Part shown: piece after piece, positions 1-10,360 of the stretch
How positions within the stretch are numbered: the first letter of the stretch is position 1
Layout: the number at the start of each line of letters is the position of its first letter
Assembly: GCF_039908645.1 (NCBI RefSeq)
Contig: NZ_CP150917.1
Span: forward strand, 4,661,501-4,725,500
DNA length: 64,000 bases
Direction of reading: 5' to 3'
DNA from: Pseudomonas helvetica
GTDB lineage: Bacteria > Pseudomonadota > Gammaproteobacteria > Pseudomonadales > Pseudomonadaceae
The notes under the pieces: generated by a model
What the model saw: the letters and a program-made list of their open reading frames with translations, nothing else
Database searches by the model: none
Told to the model about the DNA's origin: nothing
Position numbers and translations under genes: made by a program

Positions 1-67
1 AGGCCATATCACGCAAAGTGTGGTGCTTATGGCTAATGGGAATAAGCGCTGGTATTGACTCAGATCG

Positions 68-147
68 TTCCCACGCTCTGCGTGGGAATGCAGCCCGTGG
101 CGCTCTGCGCTACATGCGCCCAGATGCGGGATGCAGAGCGTCCCTAG
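68..147. repeat. REP-like palindromic repeat
   Basis: A 9-bp perfect stem (ttcccacgc/gcgtgggaa, 68-88, 3-nt loop) is followed by a second, looser inverted pair built on cgctctgcg and gcagagcgtcc up to about 147. This is the sequence style of intergenic REP elements in fluorescent pseudomonads. It sits downstream of the histidine kinase gene, which ends at 157, so it may act as a 3' mRNA stabiliser or terminator. Confidence 0.6.
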
Positions 148-156
148 AGGCATTCC

Positions 157-888
157 TTAATGAGCCAACAACCGCATATTCAGCCGCAACCCCTGCCCCG
201 TGTTCTCCGCCCACAAGCGCCCGCCCTGACGCTGCACCGCGTTGCGCGCGATGCTTAGGCCCAAGCCAAAGCCGCCATTGCCGGGGCGTGAGCCGTCGAG
301 TCGGGTGAACGGGTCGAACATACGCTCCAGATCGTCTTCGGCGACACCGCCGCCCTGATCTTCGAGCCACAGCAGCCAGTAATCGCCGTCGCGCTGCCCA
401 TCGAGGCGCACGCTGCCACCGACCGGAGAATGGCGGATGGCGTTGCGCAGGATGTTTTCCAGTGCCTGGGCCAAGGTATTCAGATGGCCGCGAACCCAGC
501 ATGAAGCCTCCACCGCGCAGTGCAATCGCTCGGCAGCCCAGTCGCTTTCATAGCAGGCGTTTTCCGTGAGCATTTCCCAAAGTGCCTGAATCTGGATCGC
601 CTCGTCCGGTAATGGCGAGTGCTCCGCGTCGAGCCAGGCCAGTTGCAGAGTGTCTTCTACCAACCGTTGCATGCCATCGACTTCGCGACCGATGCGCTCG
701 CGCAGTTGCAGCAGATCCTCTTCGCTTTCGCTGGCCACGCGCAGACGGCTCAATGGTGTGCGCAGTTCATGAGACAAGTCGCGCAGCAGTTGTTGCTGCC
801 GGGCCCTGGACATTTGATCGCAAGCCCGGGCCTGTTGATCCTGGTTGCTCAAAGGCACCGCCCGCTCAGACCACTTCATCAACGGCAC
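157..888 (-). CDS. Soluble sensor histidine kinase (C-terminal kinase core only)
   Basis: A 243-aa HisKA plus HATPase_c protein. The H-box LSHELRTPLSRLR puts the phospho-acceptor at His40. The N-box (ENILRNAIRH) lies near 144-153, the G1 box DQGGG at 177-181 and the G2 box GFGLGLS at 206-212. The first ~30 residues are polar, so there is no membrane segment or sensory domain. That is unusually short for a histidine kinase, and the input must come from a partner or from the cytoplasm. Its start overlaps the end of the response regulator gene by about 23 nt, which marks a two-gene operon (regulator first). The start could be a few codons later (MKWSE). The cognate signal cannot be read from sequence. 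Confidence 0.85.
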   Translation of the reverse strand: MPLMKWSERAVPLSNQDQQARACDQMSRARQQQLLRDLSHELRTPLSRLRVASESEEDLLQLRERIGREVDGMQRLVEDTLQLAWLDAEHSPLPDEAIQIQALWEMLTENACYESDWAAERLHCAVEASCWVRGHLNTLAQALENILRNAIRHSPVGGSVRLDGQRDGDYWLLWLEDQGGGVAEDDLERMFDPFTRLDGSRPGNGGFGLGLSIARNAVQRQGGRLWAENTGQGLRLNMRLLAH

Positions 889-1588
889 TCATTACATAAC
901 CCTTGCCCCAGACCGTGCGCACTTCGCGTTCGCCGTAGCCGATGGCCTTGAGTTTTCGGCGAATCTGGCTGATGTGCATGTCCAGGCTGCGGTCGTGGGG
1001 CGCGTAGCCGCGCTGCAACACCTGCTGATAAAGGAAGGCCTTGCCGAGCACTTCATCGCCATTGCGGTTCAGGGTTTCCAGCAGCCGGTATTCGCTGCGA
1101 GTCAGTCCGGCCCACTGCTCAGCATAATGAACATCACACTGTTCATCATCGAAACGCAGGTTGTGAACGTCGCCGTTGAACGCTGGCGACGTATGTCGCC
1201 GGTCCAGGGCCACCCGCCGCAGGATAGCTTCGATGCGTACCCGCAACTCGGCCATGCTGAAAGGCTTGGGCAGGTAGTCATCGGCCCCCAGACGAAAACC
1301 GCTGATGCGATCCGCTTCGGCGCCCAGTGCCGACATCAGCAGCACCGGGGTGGAATCGCGGGTCCGCAGGTCGGTCAATACCGCCAGGCCATCCATGCCT
1401 GGCAGCACAATATCCATCAGCACGATATCGAAGGTCTGCTTACGAGCAATCGCCAACCCGTCCTCGCCGTTCTGGCACCAGGTCACCTGAAAACCACAGC
1501 GCCCCAGATGTTCATGAACATGTGCCCCCACTACAAGGTCGTCTTCAATCGCCAGGACACGCGGGGGGACAACGGATACGGGAGTCAT
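866..1588 (-). CDS. OmpR-family response regulator
   Basis: A 240-aa two-domain regulator. The receiver domain has the acidic pair in LAIEDD, the phospho-acceptor Asp in VLMDIVLPGMDG and the conserved Lys in LPKPFS. A C-terminal winged helix (Trans_reg_C) contains RSEYRLLE and ends in VWGKGYVM. I chose the ATG at 1588 rather than the in-frame GTG at 1615, which lacks a clear ribosome site. It is transcribed away from gacS and overlaps the kinase gene downstream, so the pair is a complete but unassigned two-component system. Its location beside gacS is a chromosomal neighbour relation only; nothing shows cross-talk. Confidence 0.88.
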   Translation of the reverse strand: MTPVSVVPPRVLAIEDDLVVGAHVHEHLGRCGFQVTWCQNGEDGLAIARKQTFDIVLMDIVLPGMDGLAVLTDLRTRDSTPVLLMSALGAEADRISGFRLGADDYLPKPFSMAELRVRIEAILRRVALDRRHTSPAFNGDVHNLRFDDEQCDVHYAEQWAGLTRSEYRLLETLNRNGDEVLGKAFLYQQVLQRGYAPHDRSLDMHISQIRRKLKAIGYGEREVRTVWGKGYVMSAVDEVV

Positions 1589-1805
1589 TAGCTTCTGCAA
1601 GTCATTCTCAATCACTGATTATTCTAGATTGCCCGGCAGTGAGCAACCCGTGACTCTCGTCGCGGCTCCCGGTAACGTTCAAACCGTCACAAAGCTCTGG
1701 ATAATTTGCCGGGATTGCCTGCCAGCAAATCGCTACACTGCGCGGGTAGCGCGTGCCGGATGCACGCACGGTCATCTATAAACAGCGTGATAGCAGGAGA
1801 GTGAC

Positions 1806-4556
1806 GTGCTGAAGAAACTGGGGATCAAAGGTCGCGTATTGTTGTTGACCTTGTTGCCGACCAGCCTGATGGCCTTGGTTCTGGGTGGCTACTTCACCTG
1901 GATGCAACAGTCCGACCTGCAAACCCAACTTCTGCAACGCGGCGAAATGATCGCCGAACAGCTGGCACCTCTGGTCGCCCCGGCCATGGGCCACAAGAAT
2001 GACGACTTGCTGGAACGCATCGCGACCCAGTCGCTGGAGCAACCGGACGTGCGCGCCGTGTCGTTCCTGGCGCCGGACCGTACGCAACTGGCGCACGCCG
2101 GGCCGCTGATGCTCAACCAGCCGCCCACCGGCGAAAGCGCGCATATGCTGCAACGCACCGGCAACGACGCCACCCGTTACCTGCTGCCGGTGTTTGGCAG
2201 GCATCGCAACCTGGCCGGTGAGCTGATCCCCGATGAATCCGATCGCTTGCTGGGCTGGGTCGAGCTGGAACTCTCCCACAACGGCATGTTGCTGCGCGGT
2301 TACCGCAGCCTGTTCGCCAGCGTGCTGTTGATCGCCGCCGGCCTGGTCGGTACCGCGCTGCTGGCATTGCGTATGGGTCGCACCATCAATACACCGCTGA
2401 ACCTGATCAAGCAGGCCGTGGCACAACTCAAGGAGGGTCATCTCGAAACCCGCCTGCCCCCGCTTGGCAGCCAGGAGCTGGATGAACTGGCCTCGGGTAT
2501 CAACCGCATGGCCAGTACCCTGCAAAACGCCCGGGAAGAACTGCAGCACAGCATCGATCAGGCCACCGAAGACGTCCGGCAGAACCTCGAAACCATCGAG
2601 ATCCAGAACATCGAGCTGGATCTGGCGCGCAAGGAAGCCCTGGAAGCGAGCCGGATCAAGTCCGAGTTCCTCGCCAACATGAGCCACGAGATTCGTACGC
2701 CGCTCAACGGCATCCTCGGTTTCACCCACTTGCTGCAAAAAAGCGAACTGACGCCGCGTCAGCTCGACTACCTGGGCACGATCGAAAAGTCCGCCGACAG
2801 CCTGCTGGGAATCATCAACGAGATTCTCGACTTCTCGAAAATCGAGGCCGGCAAACTGGTACTCGACAGCATTCCGTTCAACCTGCGCGATCTGCTCCAG
2901 GACACCCTGACCATCCTCGCCCCGGCCGCCCACGCCAAACAGCTCGAACTGGTCAGCCTGGTGTACCGCGACACCCCGCTGTCGCTGGTCGGTGACCCGC
3001 TGCGGCTCAAGCAGATCCTTACCAACCTTGTGAGTAACGCGATCAAGTTCACCCGCGAAGGCACCATCGTCGCCCGCGCCATGCTTGAAGAAGAACACGA
3101 AGACAGCGTGCAACTGCGCATCAGCATTCAGGACACTGGCATCGGCCTGTCGAATCAGGACGTACGCGCGTTGTTTCAGGCCTTCAGCCAGGCCGACAAT
3201 TCATTGTCGCGGCAACCGGGCGGTACCGGTCTGGGGCTGGTGATTTCCAAGCGTCTGATCGAGCAGATGGGCGGCGAGATTGGGGTCGACAGCACGCCGG
3301 GCGAAGGCTCGGAATTCTGGGTCAGCCTGAGCCTGCCAAAAACCCGCGACGATGCCGAAGACCTGCCAGGACCACCGTTGCTCGGACGCCGCGTTGCAGT
3401 GCTGGAAAACCACGAACTGGCACGCCAGGCCTTGCAGCATCAGCTGGAAGACTGTGGCCTTGAAGTGACCCCGTTCAACACCCTCGAAAGCCTGACCAAT
3501 GGCGTCACCGGCGCGCACCAGACCGAGCAGGCGATTGACCTTGCCGTGCTCGGCATCACCTCCAACGACATGCCGCCGGAGCGGCTGAATCAGCATATCT
3601 GGGACCTCGAGCACCTGGGTTGCAAAGTGCTGGTGCTGTGCCCGACCACCGAACAGACGCTGTTCCATCTCTCGGTGCCCAACCCTCACAGCCAATTGCA
3701 GGCCAAACCGGCCTGCACCCGCAAGTTGCGACGTGCGCTGTCGGATCTGGTCAACCCGCGTCAGTTACGCAATGAACCGGGCGAACCAATTTCCAGCCGC
3801 GCGCCCAAAGTACTCTGCGTTGACGATAACCCGGCCAACCTGCTGCTGGTACAGACGCTGCTCGAAGACATGGGTGCCAAGGTACTGGCAGTCGAAAGCG
3901 GTTACGCAGCGGTCAAGGCCGTGCAGACCGAAGCCTTCGATCTGGTGCTGATGGACGTGCAGATGCCGGGTATGGATGGACGCCAAAGCACCGAGGCGAT
4001 TCGCCAATGGGAAAGCGAACGGCATTGCACGCCACTGCCGATTGTCGCCCTCACCGCACACGCGATGGCCAACGAAAAACGCGCCTTGCTGCAAAGCGGC
4101 ATGGACGATTACCTGACCAAACCGATCAGCGAACGCCAACTGGCGCAGGTGGTGTTGAAGTGGACCGGGCTGGCCCTGCGTAACCACGGTCCGGAGCGGG
4201 CCGACGTTTATGGCAACAACAGCGACCTGCTGGTACTCGATCCCGATGAAGGCCTGCGCCTGGCGGCCGGCAAAGCCGATCTGGCGGCCGACATGCTGGC
4301 GATGTTGCTGGCCTCACTGGAAGCCGATCGCGAGGCGATTCGCGTCGCTCGTGAAAGCAATGACCAGAATGCCCTGATCGAACGGGTCCACCGCCTGCAC
4401 GGGGCGACACGCTATTGCGGCGTTCCGCAGTTGCGTGCGGCCTGTCAGCGCAGTGAAACCCTGCTCAAGCAACAAGACCCCAAAGCGGTCGTGGCGCTGG
4501 AAGAGCTTGAGCGGGCGATCAACCGCCTGGCCTCGCAAGCGCGTATCGGCGCTTGA
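1806..4556 (+). CDS. gacS: Hybrid sensor kinase GacS (BarA family)
   Basis: A 916-aa tripartite sensor of the Gac/Rsm global regulatory system, which phosphorylates GacA and so switches on Rsm small RNAs and secondary metabolism. The GTG start at 1806 is preceded by AGGAGA at 1796-1801. Two membrane segments (about 12-32 and 168-188) flank a periplasmic loop. HAMP follows at about 190-245, then a coiled stretch, HisKA with His294 in [10 protein letters not shown], HATPase_c (G2 box [10 protein letters not shown]), a degenerate receiver-like region, a true receiver with Asp717 in [11 protein letters not shown], and a C-terminal Hpt domain ([11 protein letters not shown]). His294 and Asp717 match the numbering established for Pseudomonas GacS. 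ORF intact; no sign of the frequent gacS loss-of-function mutations. Confidence 0.96.
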   Translation: MLKKLGIKGRVLLLTLLPTSLMALVLGGYFTWMQQSDLQTQLLQRGEMIAEQLAPLVAPAMGHKNDDLLERIATQSLEQPDVRAVSFLAPDRTQLAHAGPLMLNQPPTGESAHMLQRTGNDATRYLLPVFGRHRNLAGELIPDESDRLLGWVELELSHNGMLLRGYRSLFASVLLIAAGLVGTALLALRMGRTINTPLNLIKQAVAQLKEGHLETRLPPLGSQELDELASGINRMASTLQNAREELQHSIDQATEDVRQNLETIEIQNIELDLARKEALEASRIKSEFLANMSHEIRTPLNGILGFTHLLQKSELTPRQLDYLGTIEKSADSLLGIINEILDFSKIEAGKLVLDSIPFNLRDLLQDTLTILAPAAHAKQLELVSLVYRDTPLSLVGDPLRLKQILTNLVSNAIKFTREGTIVARAMLEEEHEDSVQLRISIQDTGIGLSNQDVRALFQAFSQADNSLSRQPGGTGLGLVISKRLIEQMGGEIGVDSTPGEGSEFWVSLSLPKTRDDAEDLPGPPLLGRRVAVLENHELARQALQHQLEDCGLEVTPFNTLESLTNGVTGAHQTEQAIDLAVLGITSNDMPPERLNQHIWDLEHLGCKVLVLCPTTEQTLFHLSVPNPHSQLQAKPACTRKLRRALSDLVNPRQLRNEPGEPISSRAPKVLCVDDNPANLLLVQTLLEDMGAKVLAVESGYAAVKAVQTEAFDLVLMDVQMPGMDGRQSTEAIRQWESERHCTPLPIVALTAHAMANEKRALLQSGMDDYLTKPISERQLAQVVLKWTGLALRNHGPERADVYGNNSDLLVLDPDEGLRLAAGKADLAADMLAMLLASLEADREAIRVARESNDQNALIERVHRLHGATRYCGVPQLRAACQRSETLLKQQDPKAVVALEELERAINRLASQARIGA

Positions 4557-4622
4557 CCCAGCGCAATGGCGCGGCGGGTGTTGAGGGGTAAACTCAGCGC
4601 ACTCGAGCACAAGGATGACGCC

Positions 4623-5612
4623 ATGCGTACGATTCTCTTCAGCAGCCAGACATACGACCGCGAGAGTTTTCTCGCAGCCAAAGTGCCCGCCGGTATCGAG
4701 TTGCACTTCCAGCCTGCACGCCTGAGTCTGGATACGGCGGCGCTGGCCGAGCGGCATGAAGTGGTCTGCGCCTTTATCAATGACGACCTGAGTGCGCCGG
4801 TACTTGAACGACTGGCCGCAGGCGGTACGCGCCTGATAGCCCTGCGCTCGGCCGGTTACAACCACGTTGACCTGGCGTGCGCGAAACGCCTGGGTTTGAG
4901 CATCGTCCGCGTGCCGGCCTACTCGCCCCACGCCGTGGCCGAGCACGCGGTGGCGTTGATCCTGGCCCTGAACCGACGCCTTTACCGCGCCTACAACCGG
5001 ACCCGCGAAGGCGATTTCAGCCTGCACGGGCTGACCGGATTCGACCTGTTCGGCAAGACCGTCGGCGTGGTCGGCACCGGCCAGATCGGCGCCACCTTCG
5101 CGAAAATCATGACCGGGTTTGGCTGCAAGCTGCTGGCTTACGACCCCTTCCCCAATCCGCAAGTCCAGGCGCTCGGTGTCCGTTACCTGCCGTTACCTGA
5201 GCTGTTGGCCGAAGCGCAGATCATCAGCCTGCACTGCCCGCTGACCGCCGATAGCAAACACCTGATCAACAGCCAGTCGCTGGCACATCTGCAGCCCGGC
5301 GCCATGCTGATCAACACCGGGCGTGGCGGACTGGTGGACACACCCGCGCTGGTCGACGCACTGAAAAGCGGTCAATTGGGGTATCTGGGGCTGGACGTCT
5401 ATGAAGAAGAAGCCCAACTGTTCTTCGAGGACCGCTCCGACCGGCCGCTGCAAGACGACGTGTTGGCGCGGCTATTGACCTTCCCTAACGTGATCATCAC
5501 CGCACACCAGGCCTTCCTGACCCACGAAGCATTGGCCGCAATTGCCATGACCACCTTGCAGAACATCACCGATTGGGCCGCTGGCACACCTCACAATCAG
5601 GTCGAAAGCTGA
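4623..5612 (+). CDS. ldhA: D-lactate dehydrogenase (2-hydroxyacid dehydrogenase)
   Basis: A 329-aa NAD-dependent D-2-hydroxyacid dehydrogenase that reduces pyruvate to D-lactate in the fermentative branch. The Rossmann glycine motif is VVGTGQIGATF. The substrate/NAD Arg lies in NTGRGGLVD, and the catalytic His is in TAHQAFLT near the C-terminus. I chose the ATG at 4623, preceded by AAGGATGA; the upstream in-frame ATG at 4566 adds 19 atypical residues and sits only 9 nt after the gacS stop. The gacS-ldhA neighbourhood is typical of Pseudomonas. Confidence 0.93.
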   Translation: MRTILFSSQTYDRESFLAAKVPAGIELHFQPARLSLDTAALAERHEVVCAFINDDLSAPVLERLAAGGTRLIALRSAGYNHVDLACAKRLGLSIVRVPAYSPHAVAEHAVALILALNRRLYRAYNRTREGDFSLHGLTGFDLFGKTVGVVGTGQIGATFAKIMTGFGCKLLAYDPFPNPQVQALGVRYLPLPELLAEAQIISLHCPLTADSKHLINSQSLAHLQPGAMLINTGRGGLVDTPALVDALKSGQLGYLGLDVYEEEAQLFFEDRSDRPLQDDVLARLLTFPNVIITAHQAFLTHEALAAIAMTTLQNITDWAAGTPHNQVES

Positions 5613-5693
5613 TTTGGTCTGATCGAAGGTCGCAACCATGGGCCATGCCCGATTCTTTCGCGTGCTAGCATACCGCGCATATTTGGAGGACCC

Positions 5694-6128
5694 ATGGTCG
5701 AACACGATTTCCGCTACAGCCTGATGAACCCGCAACACACCCTGACCGAATGCCGCGCGCTGACGCCGGGGCGTTATCAAGTCACCGGCAACGGCGGCTC
5801 GATACGCGCCGATGACGTGTTGTTGGTCACCCTCAAAGGCAGCAAGGACTTGTCCATGCGCCTGACCGTTGAAAACGTTCGTCACCTGCTCAAACCCATG
5901 GGCCAGTGGGTTGCCGTGGCCAGTGGTCCGGTGTTTGGTGAACTGGCGATCCACAACTGGCAAGTGAACTGCGACAGCTGCGCCAAAGAACTGAAATTCG
6001 AGTTCGCGGTCGACGCCAAGCTGGGCAACAAGGCCGAAAAACCGGCCGCCACCGCACGGATTGCCGAACTGGGCTGGACCACCGCCAGCGAGAAGCACCT
6101 GTGCCCGAAATGCCAGGAGCCCGTGTAA
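5694..6128 (+). CDS. Conserved hypothetical protein with Cys-pair motif
   Basis: A 144-aa soluble protein with no signal peptide. It carries two CxxC pairs, NCDSCAKE in the middle and LCPKCQEP at the C-terminus, which could form a small zinc ribbon. The stop codon overlaps the ATG of hslJ by one base, so the two are co-transcribed. The start ATG at 5694 follows TTTGGAGGACCC (GGAGG at 5685-5689). I do not recognise a function. The position between ldhA and hslJ is shared with other Pseudomonas genomes as far as I recall. Confidence 0.8.
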   Translation: MVEHDFRYSLMNPQHTLTECRALTPGRYQVTGNGGSIRADDVLLVTLKGSKDLSMRLTVENVRHLLKPMGQWVAVASGPVFGELAIHNWQVNCDSCAKELKFEFAVDAKLGNKAEKPAATARIAELGWTTASEKHLCPKCQEPV

Positions 6129-6532
6129 TGAAACACCTCGTTCTGGCCGCCATGGCAGGTGCCAGCCTGCTGGGTTGCGCCGCTGAGCCGGTGCAACTGC
6201 AGCAGGATCGCAGCTATGTGCTGGAGTGGATCGGCGAACGCCCGCTGATCGACTACAGCCACCTGACCATCACCCTGGGTGAAGACGGTCGCGCTTATGG
6301 CAATGGTGGCTGCAACCACTGGTTCGCGCCCTACACGCTGGACGGTGACAAACTGAGCTTCGGCAAAGTCGGCAGCACTCGCAAAATGTGCGCCCCGGCC
6401 TTGATGGAACAGGAAAAACGCTTCCTGCAAGCGCTGGAATCCGTGCAGCGCTGGGACATCTCGCCGATCGAGCAAATGCGCTTCTGGCCCGCCGAAGGCA
6501 AGCCGCTGCGCTGGTGGCTTGAAGAAGGCTAA
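6128..6532 (+). CDS. META-domain lipoprotein (HslJ-like)
   Basis: A 134-aa lipoprotein. The N-terminus has a short signal with lipobox LLGC (cleavage before about Cys17), then a META domain with GNGGCNHWFAPY and a downstream MCAPALM segment. The spacing of the GGCN and MC motifs is that of META/HslJ proteins, heat-inducible envelope proteins linked to novobiocin resistance in E. coli. The ATG at 6128 overlaps the preceding stop. Some databases would start earlier at 6101, but that start would lie within the preceding gene and give no lipobox at the N-terminus. Exact role unknown. Confidence 0.85.
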   Translation: MKHLVLAAMAGASLLGCAAEPVQLQQDRSYVLEWIGERPLIDYSHLTITLGEDGRAYGNGGCNHWFAPYTLDGDKLSFGKVGSTRKMCAPALMEQEKRFLQALESVQRWDISPIEQMRFWPAEGKPLRWWLEEG

Positions 6533-6548
6533 ACCCCTCGATTGCTCC

Positions 6549-6669
6549 TGTGGCGAGGGGGCTTGCCCCCGTTGGGCTGCGAAGCAGCCCCTAATCCTGC
6601 AACTGCGATACCGCATCGCAGTTTCTGCGACTGCTCCGCACTCGAACGGGGGCAAGCCCCCTCGCCACA
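6549..6669. repeat. REPIN (inverted pair of REP sequences)
   Basis: The 24-nt outer arm at 6549-6572 (tgtggcgagggggcttgccc...) is repeated in inverse at 6646-6669. The inner part holds smaller inverted repeats around gctgcgaagcagc and gcgataccgcatcgc. It lies between two convergent genes (hslJ and the thioredoxin-like lipoprotein) and may serve as a bidirectional terminator. The GTGGCGAGGG/CCCTCGCCAC end is the classic P. fluorescens REP core. Confidence 0.9.
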
Positions 6670-6677
6670 AGTAGTCG

Positions 6678-7142
6678 TCACATCGCCTGCAACACCTTGA
6701 GCTTCGCCATCACCCCCGCCGCCGTCTGCTCTCCCATCAACTGCTCACGCACCTTGCCCTTGTCATCGATGATGTAAGTCACCGGCAGCGCCTCGCTGCG
6801 TGGCAATTCGAAGCGATCGGCCGGATCCTGGGCCAGCACGGTGAACGTAATCCCGAGCTTTTCACTGGCGCTCTTGAGTTCTTCGCCCTGCACATTGTCG
6901 AAATTGACCCCGAACACACTGATCTTCTGACCTTTGAGCTGTTCAGCCAACACGTTCAATTGCGGAATTTCGGTACGGCACGGGCTACACCACTCGGCCC
7001 AGTAATTAAGTACAAACCATCGGCCATCCAACCGCTCGGACGCTACTTTCTGTCCCAACTGATCGGTGCCGTAGTCATAGCCGCAGCCGCCAAGCAGCAA
7101 GGTTGCGAAGAGGGCCAATGCTGCTGTCAGTCGCCTTGTCAT
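6678..7142 (-). CDS. TlpA-family thioredoxin-like lipoprotein
   Basis: A 154-aa periplasmic thioredoxin-fold protein anchored as a lipoprotein. The start MTRRLTAALAL leads to a lipobox LLGGC. The redox-active site WCSPC sits in NYWAEWCSPCRTEIPQL, and the cis-Pro loop is ALPVTYI. The family reduces periplasmic disulfides or serves cytochrome c maturation and antioxidant roles. I chose the ATG at 7142 because the longer frame to 7196 would bury the signal peptide. It is a single gene transcribed toward the REPIN. Confidence 0.88.
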   Translation of the reverse strand: MTRRLTAALALFATLLLGGCGYDYGTDQLGQKVASERLDGRWFVLNYWAEWCSPCRTEIPQLNVLAEQLKGQKISVFGVNFDNVQGEELKSASEKLGITFTVLAQDPADRFELPRSEALPVTYIIDDKGKVREQLMGEQTAAGVMAKLKVLQAM

Positions 7143-7259
7143 GGGATCATCCTTACTCAAAAAAAACAGGTTCTGCTGCGACCCATCGCCTCCCAAGGTT
7201 CAGGACTGCTCGCTGCACAGGTAGAATAGCCGCCACCTTACGCAAGATGCGAACCGCAC

Positions 7260-8206
<947 letters not shown>

Positions 8207-8207
8207 C

Positions 8208-8633
8208 GTGGCCAAAAAGCCGAAGGTTCTGCCCTCCATCGATTGGCTCGAACCGCGAGTTCGGGCGATGCGCGTCATCAGCCTGCTGTGCTACTTCGGC
8301 CTGGCGGGATTGCTCTGCGCCTATTACCTGCTGATCGCCGACCTGCATGGTGCACGGCCGTGGGTCATCCTGCTGATTGAACTGGTGCCCTTGTTGGTGC
8401 TGGCACCAGGCATGCTCAGCGGCAGCGCGCGCGGGCATTCATGGATGTGTTTTGTGGTGAACCTGTATTTCATCAAGGGCGCGACCGCCGCGTTCGACCC
8501 GAATCGACAGGTGTTTGGTCTGCTGGAAATGGCCGCGAGCCTGGCAGTGTTCTGCTCGGCACTGCTGTATGTGCGCTGGCGGTTCCAGTTGAACCGTAAG
8601 CTGGCCGGCGAAGGCGAGATCTCCGTCGCCTGA
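8208..8633 (+). CDS. DUF2069 inner-membrane protein
   Basis: A 141-aa integral membrane protein with about four hydrophobic segments (roughly 22-42, 49-70, 80-95 and 102-122) and a basic N-terminus (MAKKPKV). Size, topology and position directly after wrbA match the DUF2069 family, whose function is unknown. It starts with GTG one base after the wrbA stop. Confidence 0.8.
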   Translation: MAKKPKVLPSIDWLEPRVRAMRVISLLCYFGLAGLLCAYYLLIADLHGARPWVILLIELVPLLVLAPGMLSGSARGHSWMCFVVNLYFIKGATAAFDPNRQVFGLLEMAASLAVFCSALLYVRWRFQLNRKLAGEGEISVA

Positions 8634-8642
8634 CAGGACGCC

Positions 8643-8740
8643 ATCGCGGGCAAGAGCTAGGCGCCCCCCTGCTCCTACGGTTTTGTGTCGTACCCACTAA
8701 AACCGTAGGAGCAGGGGGGCGCCTAGCTCTTGCTCGCGAT
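8643..8740. repeat. Very long near-perfect hairpin (REPIN-type)
   Basis: Arms 8643-8683 and 8700-8740 are inverse complements over about 41 nt with a single mismatch (gcggg versus gcgag) and a 16-nt loop. The outer part (atcgcgggcaag, gctcctac) is a REP-like sequence. It lies between the convergent DUF2069 and DNA glycosylase genes and can terminate both transcripts. Longer and more perfect than the other REPINs in the window. Confidence 0.9.
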
Positions 8741-8755
8741 GAAGGCGACACGGCC

Positions 8756-9427
8756 TCAATGATTGACGGTGTAAGCCAGCATCATCGATATCTGACACAT
8801 TGGCCGGCCGCTCTCGGCGTGCCATTGGTTGAAGGCGTTCTGCACCGTCGCCAGATCGCGCAGGCTGGTCGGCACCTTGTCGATGATCTGTTGCGCATTC
8901 AACGCCGCGACCACGTCATAGCTCGGCACGAAGGTGTCCTTGCCGATCATCCGCAAAAACCGTGGTGCCGATAACCCGCCCAATTGATGCCCGTGTTTGG
9001 CCAGGTACTTCCACAGGCCAACGATGTCGGTCACCGGCCATTCGGCGATCAACTCGCCGAAGCTGCCCTTCTCTTTCGCCACGTCCAGGATGAACTGCGC
9101 ATTGCGCGGCACGCTCTTGAGCTTGCCCAGGTGGCGGATGATCCGTGCGTCCTGCATCAGTCGCTCAAGGTGTTCGGCGCCCATCAGCACGACCTTTTCC
9201 GGATCGAACCCGAAGAATACTTCTTCGAATGCCGGCCACTTGGCGTCCACCAGGCTGTGCTTGAGGCCTGCGCGAAACACCCGCAACGCCAAGGTCGACA
9301 GGTAGCGATCATCGCTGATCTGGCGCAGCTGTGCCGGGGTCTTGGGCACGGGCAGATGGGCTTCCAGTTCGGCTGCCGAACCAAAACGGTTCAGACAGTA
9401 TTCGTGCAGCCACTTGTAATCGCGCAT
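8756..9427 (-). CDS. DNA-3-methyladenine glycosylase I family protein
   Basis: A 223-aa all-helical protein of the adenine_glyco (Tag-like) family, which removes alkylated adenine in base excision repair. Supporting features are the N-terminal DYKWLHEYCLNRFG, the WPAFEEVFFGFDPEKV block in the position where Tag carries its catalytic segment, and ARIIRHLGKL. It is more divergent than classical Tag, and the C-terminal zinc ligands of E. coli Tag are not evident. The ATG at 9427 was chosen. It follows ttcA on the same strand, which is the standard Pseudomonas order. Confidence 0.75.
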   Translation of the reverse strand: MRDYKWLHEYCLNRFGSAAELEAHLPVPKTPAQLRQISDDRYLSTLALRVFRAGLKHSLVDAKWPAFEEVFFGFDPEKVVLMGAEHLERLMQDARIIRHLGKLKSVPRNAQFILDVAKEKGSFGELIAEWPVTDIVGLWKYLAKHGHQLGGLSAPRFLRMIGKDTFVPSYDVVAALNAQQIIDKVPTSLRDLATVQNAFNQWHAESGRPMCQISMMLAYTVNH

Positions 9428-9445
9428 GCCCTCTCCTGAGCAATG

Positions 9446-9474
9446 AAATAAAAACGGCGCCCGCGAGCGCCGTT
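9446..9474 (-). terminator. Rho-independent terminator after ttcA
   Basis: Stem aacggcgc/gcgccgtt (9453-9460 with 9467-9474), 6-nt loop. On the minus strand it is followed by a run of T (A tract 9448-9454 on plus). It lies just past the end of the ttcA 3' fragment and before the glycosylase gene. Confidence 0.8.
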
Positions 9475-9494
9475 AAGTCAGAACAGTCCAGCAA

Positions 9495-10196
9495 TCAGAG
9501 ATTCACCACGTTCACAAAACGCGACGCAGCGGTTTCGTCGATACGCAGGTTGGTGAAGTCGAACAGGTTACGGTCCGCCAACTGCGACGGAATGACGTTC
9601 TGCAAACCACGGAAAATGCTTTCGGTACGGCCCGGCGTCTTGCGCTCCCACTCCTGAAGCATTTCCTTGACCACCTGACGCTGCAGGTTTTCCTGGGAGC
9701 CGCAGAGGTTGCACGGGATGATCGGGAACTGCTTGAAGTCCGAGTAAGCCTGAATGTCTTTCTCGTTACAGTAGGCCAATGGGCGGATCACTACGTTACG
9801 GCCGTCGTCGGCACGCAACTTCGGCGGCATGGCCTTGAGCGAGCCGTTGTAGAACATGTTCAGGAAAAACGTCTCGACGATGTCGTCGCGGTGATGACCG
9901 AGGGCCATTTTGGTCGCGCCGATTTCGTCGGCGAAGGTGTAGAGCGTGCCGCGACGCAGGCGCGAGCACAACGAGCAAGTGGTCTTGCCTTCTGGCACCA
10001 GTTCCTTGACCACCGAGTAGGTGTCCTTTTCGACGATGTGGTATTCCACACCCAGCTCTTTCAGATAAGCCGGCAGCACATGCTCAGGGAAACCCGGCTG
10101 CTTCTGGTCCATGTTCACCGCGACGATCTCGAACTTGATCGGCGCCACCTTCTGCAGGTGCATCAGCACGTCGAGCATGGTGTAGCTGTCTTTTCC
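9495..10196 (-). pseudogene. ttcA: ttcA 3' fragment (codons from the PP-loop to the end), split by the island
   Basis: This is the C-terminal ~84% of the native tRNA 2-thiocytidine synthetase. The frame reads [13 protein letters not shown] from 10196 downward and ends at 9495. It keeps the two Cys pairs that bind the Fe-S cluster ([10 protein letters not shown] and [12 protein letters not shown]). The codon directly before it is TAA, contributed by the island, and the first half of the ATP-binding motif is gone, so this piece cannot be active alone even if translated from the internal ATG at 10178. The missing 44 codons are at 55286-55420. Joining the two at the AAA (Lys) codon restores a complete SGGKDS motif and frame. 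Confidence 0.96.
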
Positions 10197-10200
10197 TTAT
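10187..10200. other. Left island junction (attL-like)
   Basis: On the minus strand the island reads TATAAGG and then AAAAGACAGC of ttcA. The AAA at 10191-10193 is the Lys codon of the SGGKDS motif and is also present at the right junction (55292-55294). The GG before it (10195-10196) is shared too, at matching offset, so the common core is GGNAAA. No longer direct repeat was seen. Confidence 0.85.
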
Positions 10201-10360
10201 AGCTCAAGGATATCCTAGAAAACAGTACACTCATGCTCGTAACCCTATAATTTTACTATGTTTTACGAATAAGATTATTTACAAAAAAAATCGATAATGT
10301 AAATTTCATGGTTTCGCAAGTTCCAGAACCTCCCTTTCCTCAAAAAAAGACGTTGAACCT

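Noticed and set aside
1776-3113. 445-codon frame opposite gacS
   Set aside because: Low-complexity antisense frame (Gln/Gly/His-rich) of a high-GC gene; no motif.
4314-5162. 282-codon frame opposite ldhA
   Set aside because: Antisense shadow; ldhA carries complete family motifs.
10187-10360. tRNA gene at the island junction
   Set aside because: Target is the ttcA coding sequence; no cloverleaf-like sequence seen at either end.
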